Source of the DNA: Deferrisomatales bacterium
GTDB taxonomy: Bacteria > Desulfobacterota > Deferrisomatia > Deferrisomatales > JARGFW01
Reading direction: 5' to 3'
NCBI GenBank assembly: GCA_029211085.1
Contig: JARGFW010000014.1
Location: 1-47,107 of the forward strand
DNA: 47,107 nt
Shown: positions 33,595 through 41,553 of the stretch, in pieces
Layout of the letters: each line of letters begins with the position of its first letter
How positions within the stretch are numbered: position 1 is the stretch's first letter
Program-made: the position numbers and the translations under genes
The notes under the pieces: model-generated
Seen by the model: only the letters and a program-made list of their open reading frames with translations
The model's database searches: none
What the model was told of the DNA's origin: nothing

Positions 33595-34295
33595 CGATGC
33601 TCCTCTCCAATCTCCAGATCCAGGAGTTGTTCGCCGGCCACGTAGGGCTTGGACGCCAGCACCTTGACCCCCTCCAACCGTTGAATGATGTCGCGGATAC
33701 GCAGAACGTTATCCTGGATGACACGGCTCTTGGCGACCACCTCGGCGACCCCGGGGTGGTGGCTTTCCAGGGCCTCGGCACACATCAGGATCGCCGCCAG
33801 CGGGTTGTTCACCTCGTGGGACACACTGGCCACTACCCGGCGCAGGGTCTTCAACCCCTCGGCCTCGGTGTTTGCCGCCGCCTCCCGCCGCCGCGCCAGG
33901 ATCGAGTCCAGGCGTGCCTTGAGCTCGCGGATATCGAACGGCTTGGTGATGTAGTCCTCGATTCCCAACCGCAGGCTCTTTACCTTATCGACCAGCTCCG
34001 CCCGAGCGGTAAGCACCACCACCGGGATGCCCCGAGTTACGGCGTCGCGTTTGAGTCCCACGAGCACCTCGGGGCCATCCATGTCGGGCATGCTGTAGTC
34101 GAGAAGGATCAGCTCCGGGGCGCTGGCCCGGGCCCGCTCCAGGCCCTCGGCGCCGTTGTGGGCAGCGAGGATTTCAAAGCCCTGCCCCCCCAGGTAGATC
34201 TCGATGAACCGGACGATGGAGGGGTCGTCATCGATCACCAGCACGCGCACGGACCCGGCAGCACCCCCCGCCGGTCCACCCACCACGTCAGGCAT
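33591..34295 (-). CDS. Receiver-HisKA protein without an ATPase domain
   Basis: The 234-residue protein has a CheY-like receiver (about residues 15-135): acidic pocket VIDDD, phospho-Asp in LILLDYSMPDMDG, VVLTA, YITKPFD. A HisKA dimerisation/phosphotransfer helix pair follows, with the H-box VASVSHEVNNPLAAI at about residue 165. The protein ends about 60 residues later with no N, G1 or G2 boxes, so it cannot bind ATP as a kinase. It could pass phosphate from Asp to His like a phosphotransfer protein, or dimerise on phosphorylation. The ATG at 34295 follows GGAGGG and overlaps xseA. Its coupling to the roadblock gene implies control of the MglA switch (inference). Confidence 0.82.
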   Translation of the reverse strand: MPDVVGGPAGGAAGSVRVLVIDDDPSIVRFIEIYLGGQGFEILAAHNGAEGLERARASAPELILLDYSMPDMDGPEVLVGLKRDAVTRGIPVVVLTARAELVDKVKSLRLGIEDYITKPFDIRELKARLDSILARRREAAANTEAEGLKTLRRVVASVSHEVNNPLAAILMCAEALESHHPGVAEVVAKSRVIQDNVLRIRDIIQRLEGVKVLASKPYVAGEQLLDLEIGEEHR

Positions 34296-35673
34296 CGCGG
34301 CCCTCCCCCGCCCTGCCGAGGCGCACGGCGTCCACGGTGCAGTCCAACTCGCCCCGGGTCAGCCGCACCGTTACCCCGCATCCGGGGCTCAGTTTGGCAG
34401 CGTCGCGCACTACAGCGCCTGCCGGGGTGCGCACCAGGGCATAGCCACGCTCCAGCACCCCCAGGGGGCTCAACGCCCCCAGCTCCCCCCGCCAGCGCTG
34501 TTGCACCTGTCGGCGGTTCGCCACCCCCTGGCGTACAGCCCCCCGCAGACGCTGGGTCAGGTGGGTCAGATGGGTGGCATGCTGCCGCAGCCGCTGCCGG
34601 GGGGCGCAGCGAGCGAGCCGGGTTTCCAGTCTCGCCAGGGCGGCGCGCCGGCCGTGGCAGCGCCACAGAACCCCTGCCGCCAGAGCCTCTTGGGCCCGGT
34701 CTACGACGATGGCCAGACGCTGCAGGCGGAGACGTGGGGAGCGCAGGGCAGGGTCACGGCGCTCCAACGCGGCGCGCAGGGTGCCCAGGCGGGCCCGGCA
34801 GGCCCCCGCGAACCTCGCCCGGTCCCGCACCAAGCGCTCGGCCCAGGCCCGCCACTCCCCCGCCGCCAGCTCCGCCGCCGCCGACGGTGTGGGCGCGCGC
34901 ACGTCGGCGACCAGGTCGCATAGGGTCAGGTCTATCTCGTGACCCACCGCCGAAACCACCGGCACCGGGCAAGCCGCCACCGCCCGCACCAGGGCCGCAT
35001 CGTTGAACGCCCCCAGATCCTCCGTCGCGCCGCCGCCGCGGCCTAGGATCACGACCTCCACCCCGGGGTGGCTGCCGATCAACTCCAAGGCCGCGCAAAG
35101 CTCGACCGCCGCCCCTTCCCCCTGCACCCGGCTCGGGGAAACCACCACGTCCACCCCCGGGGCGCGGCGCCCCAGTACCTGCAAGATGTCTTGAAGCGCA
35201 GCTCCGGTGGCGGAGGTGACCACCCCGATCGCCCGGGGCAGCTGTGGCAGGCAACGCTTACGGGACGGATCGAACAGCCCTTCGGCGGCGAGCTGGCGTT
35301 TGCGCGCCTCCAGTTCCAGGCGCAGCAGCCCGTCGCCCTCCAGCTCCAGGTCCTCCACCACCAACTGCACGTCGCCGTGGGCCTCGTACACCGTCACCCG
35401 CCCCCGGGCCAGCACCCGCAGCCCGTCGCCCAGGGCCACCGGCAGCAGGCGCAGGGTGTTGCGGAAGCACACCGAGCGCAGTTGGGCGCCGGAGTCCACC
35501 AGGGTGAAGTAGGCGTGTCCCGAAGCCGGCAGGCGCAGGTTGCTCACCTCCCCCTCCACCCATACCCAACCGAACTGCCCTTCCAGGGCACCCCGCACCC
35601 GGCCCAACAGGTCGCCCACGCTGAGGATCTCACCGGGCTCGGGGCTCCACGCCCCGTCAGTGGGTGAACGCAT
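34288..35673 (-). CDS. xseA: Exodeoxyribonuclease VII large subunit
   Basis: The 461-residue nuclease subunit begins with an OB fold (EILSVGDLLGRVRGALEGQF, HAYFTLVDSGAQLRSVCF) and contains the catalytic core AIGVVTSATGAALQDIL and VVILGRGGGATEDLGAFNDA, ending with a helical C-terminal part. With XseB it degrades single-stranded DNA. The ATG at 35673 follows AGGGGA and overlaps the 3' end of rpoH by 17 bases. xseB is not in the window. The C-terminal helices are Arg-rich, as in the family. Confidence 0.95.
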   Translation of the reverse strand: MRSPTDGAWSPEPGEILSVGDLLGRVRGALEGQFGWVWVEGEVSNLRLPASGHAYFTLVDSGAQLRSVCFRNTLRLLPVALGDGLRVLARGRVTVYEAHGDVQLVVEDLELEGDGLLRLELEARKRQLAAEGLFDPSRKRCLPQLPRAIGVVTSATGAALQDILQVLGRRAPGVDVVVSPSRVQGEGAAVELCAALELIGSHPGVEVVILGRGGGATEDLGAFNDAALVRAVAACPVPVVSAVGHEIDLTLCDLVADVRAPTPSAAAELAAGEWRAWAERLVRDRARFAGACRARLGTLRAALERRDPALRSPRLRLQRLAIVVDRAQEALAAGVLWRCHGRRAALARLETRLARCAPRQRLRQHATHLTHLTQRLRGAVRQGVANRRQVQQRWRGELGALSPLGVLERGYALVRTPAGAVVRDAAKLSPGCGVTVRLTRGELDCTVDAVRLGRAGEGRDA

Positions 35674-36718
35674 CCGCGATCCCCTCGCTGGCACGCAGGA
35701 ACTCGGCAAGCCGCTGCTTGAGGCTGGCCTCGAGCTGCCGCACCCGCTCCCGGGATACCCCGAACTCCTCTCCCAGCTCCCGCAGGGTCACCGGGGACTC
35801 GGCCAGCAGGCGGCGCGCGAAGATCTCCCGCTCCCGGTCTTCCAGGGTGTCGCCAAACTCCTGGAGCTTGCTCTGCACCAGTTCCTGAAACTCCACGTCC
35901 GCCAGGCGTTCGCTGACGTCGCTCTCTTCGTCGACCATGAAGTCCAGCCGGGTGGCGTCGGACTCATCGTTCACCGGGGCGTCCAGGGAGAAGTCCGCCC
36001 CGGACATCCGCTTCTCCATCTCCACCACTTCGTCAACCCGCACGTTGAGTTGGGCGGCGATCAGTTTCGGCTCGGGTTTGAACCCCTTGTCCTCCAGCTC
36101 CCGTTTCGCCTTCTTGAGATTGAAGAACAAGCGCCGTTGGGCCTGGGTGGTGCCGATCTTCACCAGGGACCAGTTGTTGAGGGTGTAGCGGATGATGTAC
36201 GCGCGGATCCACCACACGGCGTAGGTGGAAAGCTTGACGTCGCGGTAGGGATCGAACTTCTCCACCGCCCGCATCAGCCCGATGTTGCCCTCCTGGATGA
36301 GGTCCATCAGGTTGCTGACGTTGCGCCGGAACTCGTAGGCGATCTTGACCACCAGGCGCAGGTTGGCCAGCACCAGGGTGTAGGCCGCCTTGAGATCTCC
36401 CTTCTCCCGGAACTGGCGGGCCAGATCGATCTCCTCCTGGCGGGTGACCAGGGGGTAGCGGCTGACCTCGGCCATGTACTGCTGGAGCGGGCCGCTCTCC
36501 ACCAGGTCGGTGGAGGAGGCCGGACCCAGGTCGGCGAAATAGCCCCCGGCCACGTCGTCGTCCACGTCCCCCAGGTCGTCGCCGAAGGTCGGCACCGAAT
36601 CCAGTTCGGGTTCCACCACCTCCACCTCAACGGCAGACTCCTCCCCGTCGTAGTCCGGGGTCTCGTCCTGGGCGGTGGGGTCGTCCTGGGGGGTAGCCGC
36701 GTCCTTGCCGTCACTCAT
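35657..36718 (-). CDS. rpoH: RNA polymerase sigma-32-type factor
   Basis: The 353-residue group 3 sigma-70-family factor has an acidic N-terminal extension of about 75 residues (unusual; mostly D, E, P, V). Region 2 follows (RLVVKIAYEFRRNVSNLMDL, STYAVWWIRAYIIRYTLNNW), then the RpoH box QRRLFFNLKKAKRELED, and region 4 (VTLRELGEEFGVSRERVRQL). The RpoH box identifies it as the heat-shock class rather than RpoD or RpoS. A good promoter lies upstream. It overlaps xseA, so the downstream xseA-REC-roadblock-MglA genes may be expressed with it. Whether it is a heat-shock or a general stress factor here is not shown by sequence. Confidence 0.88.
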   Translation of the reverse strand: MSDGKDAATPQDDPTAQDETPDYDGEESAVEVEVVEPELDSVPTFGDDLGDVDDDVAGGYFADLGPASSTDLVESGPLQQYMAEVSRYPLVTRQEEIDLARQFREKGDLKAAYTLVLANLRLVVKIAYEFRRNVSNLMDLIQEGNIGLMRAVEKFDPYRDVKLSTYAVWWIRAYIIRYTLNNWSLVKIGTTQAQRRLFFNLKKAKRELEDKGFKPEPKLIAAQLNVRVDEVVEMEKRMSGADFSLDAPVNDESDATRLDFMVDEESDVSERLADVEFQELVQSKLQEFGDTLEDREREIFARRLLAESPVTLRELGEEFGVSRERVRQLEASLKQRLAEFLRASEGIADAFTH

Positions 36719-36781
36719 GGCTGGGTGCCCGTGGGGAGGTGAATCGCCGCGCAGCCTGGCCGGGCGCGCCGTGGGGGGCCC

Positions 36782-36810
36782 AGTCTAGGGCACCGCGGGG
36801 GGGATTGCAA
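36782..36810 (-). promoter_or_regulatory. Promoter of the rpoH-xseA-MglA operon
   Basis: On the minus strand TTGCAA (36805-36810) and TAGACT (36782-36787) are separated by 17 bases, upstream of the rpoH ATG by about 63 bases. It is a recognisable housekeeping-type promoter in the 133-base gap after the cytochrome gene. Confidence 0.55.
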
Positions 36811-36851
36811 ACCTGCGACATTCCTAGGGAGCCCCCCATTTCCGGCGCCCG

Positions 36852-37526
36852 TCACGGCCCACCGTGGCACGTCTTGCACCAGTCGCGCAGCTCGCTGCGG
36901 GCGAGGCAACTGAGGCAACGCGGGGCGTGGGGGTCGTGGCAACTGGCGCAGTCCATGGCTCGCCCCGGGCGCAGGGGATCCCGGTCGGAGGCCACCGCGT
37001 GGCGGATGTTCCCATGGCGGCCGGTTCCGAACGTGGGATGGCAGCTGACACACAGGGCCTGCACCGCGCCGGCGGAGCGGTGCGGGCCGCGATGGCAGCG
37101 CACGCAGCCCTCGGCCAGCACGGCGCCGTGCTTGCCACCCTCAGGCGCCGGATGGCACTCCTGGCAGCCCCCATCGCCAGCGTCGTGGCACTCCCAGCAC
37201 GCCGCCCCCGGGGTCTCGTGGAACCCGGCGGAACCTCCCCCCAGGGAAAGTTCCATGGCGTCGCCGATGCGCACCGTTCCCCGACCGCCGGTTACGGGGG
37301 AGAGGCGATAGTGGTGCACGCCCGCCTCCGCGACCCGGGGGGCCACCGGCTCACCTTGTAGGAACACCGGTGGTGACTCCGCGGCCCGCAGCACCAGCCA
37401 TACGGCCTCTCCGGACAGCCGCGATCCGGGGACGGGCGCCAGCACCTCCACCCCCGCAGCAACGGTAGCGGCAGCACCGACGACCCCGGCCAGCCCCAGT
37501 AGCCACAGGGCAAAGGCGACCTTCAT
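36852..37526 (-). CDS. Multihaem c-type cytochrome
   Basis: The 224-residue precursor has an N-terminal signal peptide (KVAFALWLLGLAGVVGAAAT). A beta-rich region follows (about 25-105), then a cluster of haem-binding CxxCH motifs from about residue 110: CWECH, CQECH, CVRCH, CVSCH, CASCH and CKTCH, six in all. A seventh site reads CLSCL and lacks the ligand His. It is expected to be periplasmic and to transfer electrons in anaerobic or metal respiration. The ATG at 37526 overlaps the FAD oxidoreductase stop (ATGA) behind GGAGGAGGGG. The pairing with a flavoprotein is notable, although the two are predicted in different compartments. Confidence 0.88.
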   Translation of the reverse strand: MKVAFALWLLGLAGVVGAAATVAAGVEVLAPVPGSRLSGEAVWLVLRAAESPPVFLQGEPVAPRVAEAGVHHYRLSPVTGGRGTVRIGDAMELSLGGGSAGFHETPGAACWECHDAGDGGCQECHPAPEGGKHGAVLAEGCVRCHRGPHRSAGAVQALCVSCHPTFGTGRHGNIRHAVASDRDPLRPGRAMDCASCHDPHAPRCLSCLARSELRDWCKTCHGGP

Positions 37527-39124
37527 GTCCCCTCCTCCTCCGGGTCCAGGGACGCCACCCAGGAGTCCGCGGCAGCGATGCCGTCCAGGGCGGAACTGAC
37601 GATGCCACCGGCGTACCCCGCCCCCTCCCCCAGGGGGTACAGCCCCGGGGTGGACACCGACTGGAAATCGGCACCGCGCAGCAGCCGTACCGGGCTCGAG
37701 GTGCGGGTCTCCACCCCCAGCAGCAGACCGTCGGCCAACGGCGGCAACTGGCGTATCAGTTTCGGCAACGCCTCCCGCAGCGCCGCCCCGGCGAATGGCG
37801 GCAGGCATCGGTCCAGTGGCGCGGGCACAGGGGGCCAGGGGCAACGGGAGGCGGGCAGATCGCGGCTGGGACGGCCCGCGAGAAAATCGGCGACGCGCTG
37901 CCCGGGCACCCCTCGGGGTCCGCCCAACCTGCGGGCTTCCCGCTCCCAGTGGCGCTGCAAGGCGTACCCCCCCAGAGGCTCTCCACCCCAGTCCTCCGGT
38001 TCGGTCCCCACCACCAGGGCAGCGTTGGCCGAGGCTCCGCTGCGCGCCGCGCCGCTCATACCGTTGAGCACCAGGCCGTCCGCCTCGCTGCCGGCGGGGA
38101 TCACCACCCCGCCAGGACACATGCAGAACGAGTACACGTCGCGGCCTTCACCAGCCCGGGCCCGCACCGCGAACTCGGCCGCAGGCAGCGACGGGTCGCC
38201 GGCCCAGGAACCGAACTGCTGCCGGGCCACGGCGGCCTGGGGCAACTCCACCCGCACCCCCAGGGCGAACCCCTTGGCGGTGGCGGTGGCCCCCTGACCC
38301 ACTAGGGCAGCGATGAACTCTCGGGCGCTGTGACCCGGCGCCAGGAACACTGGAGTACCGAGCACCGGCGCGCCACCGACCCGCACCCCCGTGACCCTTC
38401 CCTCTTCCAGCACCAGCTCCTCCACCCGGGTCCGGAAGCGGATCGTGCAGCCGGCGGCGAGCAGGTTCCGCCGCAGACCCACCAGCAGCCGGCGCAGGCG
38501 GTCGGTGCCCAGGTGGGCGCGGGCGTCGAAGCGCGTCTCCGGCGGTGCCCCCAGGGCCATCAACTGGTCCAGCAACCATCCCCGCCGCGGATCCTTGCCC
38601 CGGTAGGTGAGTTTGCCGTCGCTGAACGCCCCCGCCCCCCCCTCGCCGAACTGCACATTGCTCTCCGCGTCGAGGTCTCCCCGCCGCCAGTACGCCGCCA
38701 CCTTGCGGACCCTCTGCTCCACCGGGTCGCCGCGCTCCAGCACGAGGGGTGGCACCCCGTGGGCACACAGGCGCAGGGCGGCGAACAGACCGGCCGGCCC
38801 CGCTCCCACCACCAAGGGGCGAGAGTGCACCCGCCTGCGCAGCGGCACCGGAAGAGGGGGCGCCGGGGGCCACGGCTGGGTTCCAGCCGGCGCACCCTCT
38901 CCTTGCCCCGCAGCGAGTTCCAGCCCGATGCGGTACTCCCAGCACGGCTTGCGCCGCCCCCGGGCGTCCAGGGAGCGGCGCAGGATCTCCCAGCGGCGAA
39001 CCCGGGCGGGTTCCACGCCCAGGCGTTCGGCGGCGAGTCGGAGCAACCAGTCGGGGGAATGATCCAGAGGGAGGCGCAGACCGCCCAGGGCCAAGCGGAG
39101 CACGGCGGGTTCAAACGGAGACAT
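37523..39124 (-). CDS. FAD-dependent oxidoreductase, COG2509 type
   Basis: The 533-residue protein has an N-terminal domain of about 100 residues (RLALGGLRLPLDHS, RWEILRRSLDARGRRKPCWE), then the FAD-binding fingerprint LVVGAGPAGLFAALRLC. The central part includes NVQFGEGGAGAFSDGKLTYR and a CMCPGGVVIPAGSE loop typical of the COG2509 family, and the C-terminal FAD contact is YPLGEGAGYAGGIVSSALDG. The family is widespread but biochemically undefined. It overlaps the PilZ gene 3' end by 14 bases and the cytochrome start by 4. No signal peptide is seen, so it is cytoplasmic. Confidence 0.82.
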   Translation of the reverse strand: MSPFEPAVLRLALGGLRLPLDHSPDWLLRLAAERLGVEPARVRRWEILRRSLDARGRRKPCWEYRIGLELAAGQGEGAPAGTQPWPPAPPLPVPLRRRVHSRPLVVGAGPAGLFAALRLCAHGVPPLVLERGDPVEQRVRKVAAYWRRGDLDAESNVQFGEGGAGAFSDGKLTYRGKDPRRGWLLDQLMALGAPPETRFDARAHLGTDRLRRLLVGLRRNLLAAGCTIRFRTRVEELVLEEGRVTGVRVGGAPVLGTPVFLAPGHSAREFIAALVGQGATATAKGFALGVRVELPQAAVARQQFGSWAGDPSLPAAEFAVRARAGEGRDVYSFCMCPGGVVIPAGSEADGLVLNGMSGAARSGASANAALVVGTEPEDWGGEPLGGYALQRHWEREARRLGGPRGVPGQRVADFLAGRPSRDLPASRCPWPPVPAPLDRCLPPFAGAALREALPKLIRQLPPLADGLLLGVETRTSSPVRLLRGADFQSVSTPGLYPLGEGAGYAGGIVSSALDGIAAADSWVASLDPEEEGT

Positions 39125-39851
39125 TCACCGCTTTCAGCTCCTCCAGATAACTGCGAATCTGATCGAGGTGTTTCGGGTCAAGCTCCTGGAATGCAAGGCT
39201 TGTGCGGTAGCGCCGCGGCAGGCTGATGCCGCCCAGTTCCACCACCAGGTTGCCCACTACCCGACCCTGTACCCGCAGCACCGGACGGCTGCCCAGTTCC
39301 AGCAGCACGTCAGGCACCATCGCCCCCACCTTGAAGCGCCCCAGATCGGCGGCGTATTCGAACGCCATACCTCCCACGCTGAGGTTCACCACCGGCGCGT
39401 CGCAGGCGAAGGGTTTGAGGAACGACAGGGAGGCGCCCCCCCGGGTGTCCACCCGCGGGCTCTTGCGGCGCCGCTCGCCGTTCACCTCGGTGGGGTAGTC
39501 CAGCTTCAGGGCAGGCAGTTCATCGACGAACTGCACCTTGCCCTGGGATACCGTACGGAAGGTGTAGGTGACGCCCTGGACCAGGGTCTCGATCTGCACC
39601 CGGGCGCCCGCCCTCAGGCGCCCGTCCCCCTCCGGAGGTGACAGGGTGTCGATGAAGAACGCGTCGGTTCCCAGCCCCACCACCTCGCTGGTGTACTCGT
39701 CCGGGCCGCCGGGCCGCACCAGCAACTGCACCCCCGCCTTCTCCAGCCGCTGCAGCAGGTCCATCACCGGGGCCGGGACCCGGGGCTCCGGGGCGGATTC
39801 GGGGCCTGGTTGGGGCTGTGTCGGTGCGGGGGTCTTCTTGCGAAACAGCAC
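39111..39851 (-). CDS. YcgR-like PilZ domain protein
   Basis: The 246-residue protein has a short basic, Pro-rich N-terminus, a YcgR-like domain (about 30-125, with LGTDAFFIDTLSPPEGDG and GVTYTFRTVSQGK) and a PilZ domain (about 130-240). The PilZ c-di-GMP motifs are present: ERRRKSPRV for the RxxxR box and NLSVGGM for the D/NxSxxG box. Binding of cyclic di-GMP is likely, coupling to motility or another output. Start is GTG 39851 behind GGGAGG. It sits with the FAD oxidoreductase and cytochrome genes. Confidence 0.8.
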   Translation of the reverse strand: MLFRKKTPAPTQPQPGPESAPEPRVPAPVMDLLQRLEKAGVQLLVRPGGPDEYTSEVVGLGTDAFFIDTLSPPEGDGRLRAGARVQIETLVQGVTYTFRTVSQGKVQFVDELPALKLDYPTEVNGERRRKSPRVDTRGGASLSFLKPFACDAPVVNLSVGGMAFEYAADLGRFKVGAMVPDVLLELGSRPVLRVQGRVVGNLVVELGGISLPRRYRTSLAFQELDPKHLDQIRSYLEELKAVNVSV

Positions 39852-40148
39852 GGCGCGGCCTCCCGTCGGCGGGGTCGTTGGTTCACGAAATCTACCAGAA
39901 CGGGGGCTGCTGCCGCAACGCGCGGCGCCCCAGGGGAAGGGCGATCACAGCCCACTCTGTCAAGGATGAGCAGGTCTGCTCAGAAAACCGGCGCAGACAC
40001 CGACGACCCGGGTTCGTGGGGAGGTCCGATCGAGAAGAGGTGCGGCCACCCCGACCGCAGGGTCCGGCATCGCACCCCGTAGGCGCAAGGACCTCCCCGC
40101 CCGGACCCCGGGGCAGTGGGGGCTCTCCCCTGTTCCTTTTGGCGCCCC

Positions 40149-41552
40149 TCAGCTGCGGCCGTGTGTCAGGGCCGCGGCGGCCTCCATCACCCCCTCGCCG
40201 AAGGTGGGATGGCCGTGGACGGTGCGGGCCAGGTCCTCGGCGCTGGCGGCGAACTCCACCGCCAGCACGCACTCGGCGATCAGGTCCGAGGCCCGGGGTC
40301 CGACGACATGGGCCCCCAGGAGGCGGTCGGTGTCCCGGTGTGCGAGCAACTTGACCATGCCCTCGGCCTCCCCCAGGCACACGGCACGCCCAACCCCGCC
40401 GAACGGAAAACTGCCGGCCACGTAGGGCACACCGCGCTCCTTGAGCTGCTCCTCGGTGGCCCCCACCGCGGCGACCTCCGGGTTGGTGTAGATCACCGAC
40501 GGCACGGCATCGTAGTTTACCTCGCCGGGGAGACCCGCCAGTATTTCGGCCACGGCGGTGCCCTCGGCCGACGCCTTGTGGGCCAGCATCGGCCCGGCGA
40601 TGAGGTCGCCGATGGCGAACACCGAAGGCACGGCGGTGCGATACTCGGCGTCCACTACCACCCGGCCGGCCTTGTCCAGGAGCACCCCAGCCTCCTCCAG
40701 TCCCAGCCCGTCGGTGAGGGGTTTGCGCCCCACCGCCACCAGCACTCGGTCGCAGTCCAGGTTTTCGTCCCCGCGACCCTCTGCATGGAGCGTCAAGCGG
40801 ATCTGCTCGCCACGGGTGTCCGCGCCGGTGACCAGGGTACCCACCTTGAGGTCCAACCCCTGTCTCTTCAGAAAACGGGCCAGGGCGCGACCGATCTGCC
40901 CGTCCAGGTTGGCGGCGATGCGCGGCAGGGCCTCCACCACGGTGACCCGCGCTCCCAGCCGGCGCCACACCGAACCCAGTTCCAGGCCGATGGCGCCGCC
41001 CCCCACCACCACCAGGTGATCCGGAATCCGGTCCAGGGCCAGGACCCCGGTGGAATCCACCACCCGCTCCCCATCCAGGGGCAGAGAGGAGATCTCCGCC
41101 GCGCGGCTGCCCGTGGCCAGCAACACCGCCCCACCGGTGATTTCCCGCTCCGGACCGCCGTCCGCCGGGGTGACCGCCACCCGGTCCGGACCGGTTAGCC
41201 GCCCGGTGCCGTGGACCACCGCCACCTTGTGGCGCGCCAGCAGCTTCGCCACCCCGTCGGTGAGGGTCTCCACCACCCGGTCCTTGCGGGCCATCATCGC
41301 GGGCAGGTCCACCGTGACCTCCCCCACCCCGATGCCGTGCTCGGCGAACCGCCCCCGGGCCAGGTGCACGTACTCGCTGGAGTCCAGCAGGGCCTTGGAG
41401 GGAATGCAGCCCTCCCGCAGGCACACCCCCCCCAGTCGCGCTTCGCGTTCCACGCAGGCAACAGACAGCCCCAACTGGGCGGCGCGCACGGCGGCCACGT
41501 AGCCCCCCGGCCCGCCGCCGAGGATCACCAGGTCGTAGCTCGGCTCCGCCAT
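40149..41552 (-). CDS. lpdA: Dihydrolipoyl dehydrogenase
   Basis: The 467-residue FAD/NAD-disulfide oxidoreductase reoxidises dihydrolipoyl groups on SucB, passing electrons to NAD+. It has the FAD fingerprint LVILGGGPGGYVAAVRAAQL and the redox-active disulfide in GGVCLREGCIPSKALL. The NAD-binding fold is VVVGGGAIGLELGSVWRRLG, and GHPTFGEGVMEAA carries the C-terminal catalytic His-x4-Glu. The sucB stop at 41554 lies one base upstream of its start, so it is the last gene of the sucABlpd operon. Confidence 0.96.
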   Translation of the reverse strand: MAEPSYDLVILGGGPGGYVAAVRAAQLGLSVACVEREARLGGVCLREGCIPSKALLDSSEYVHLARGRFAEHGIGVGEVTVDLPAMMARKDRVVETLTDGVAKLLARHKVAVVHGTGRLTGPDRVAVTPADGGPEREITGGAVLLATGSRAAEISSLPLDGERVVDSTGVLALDRIPDHLVVVGGGAIGLELGSVWRRLGARVTVVEALPRIAANLDGQIGRALARFLKRQGLDLKVGTLVTGADTRGEQIRLTLHAEGRGDENLDCDRVLVAVGRKPLTDGLGLEEAGVLLDKAGRVVVDAEYRTAVPSVFAIGDLIAGPMLAHKASAEGTAVAEILAGLPGEVNYDAVPSVIYTNPEVAAVGATEEQLKERGVPYVAGSFPFGGVGRAVCLGEAEGMVKLLAHRDTDRLLGAHVVGPRASDLIAECVLAVEFAASAEDLARTVHGHPTFGEGVMEAAAALTHGRS

Positions 41553-41553
41553 C

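Noticed and set aside
39852-40148. Small frames between lpdA and the PilZ gene
   Set aside because: None has start signals; I see only a short GAGCA/TGCTC repeat and no clear terminator.
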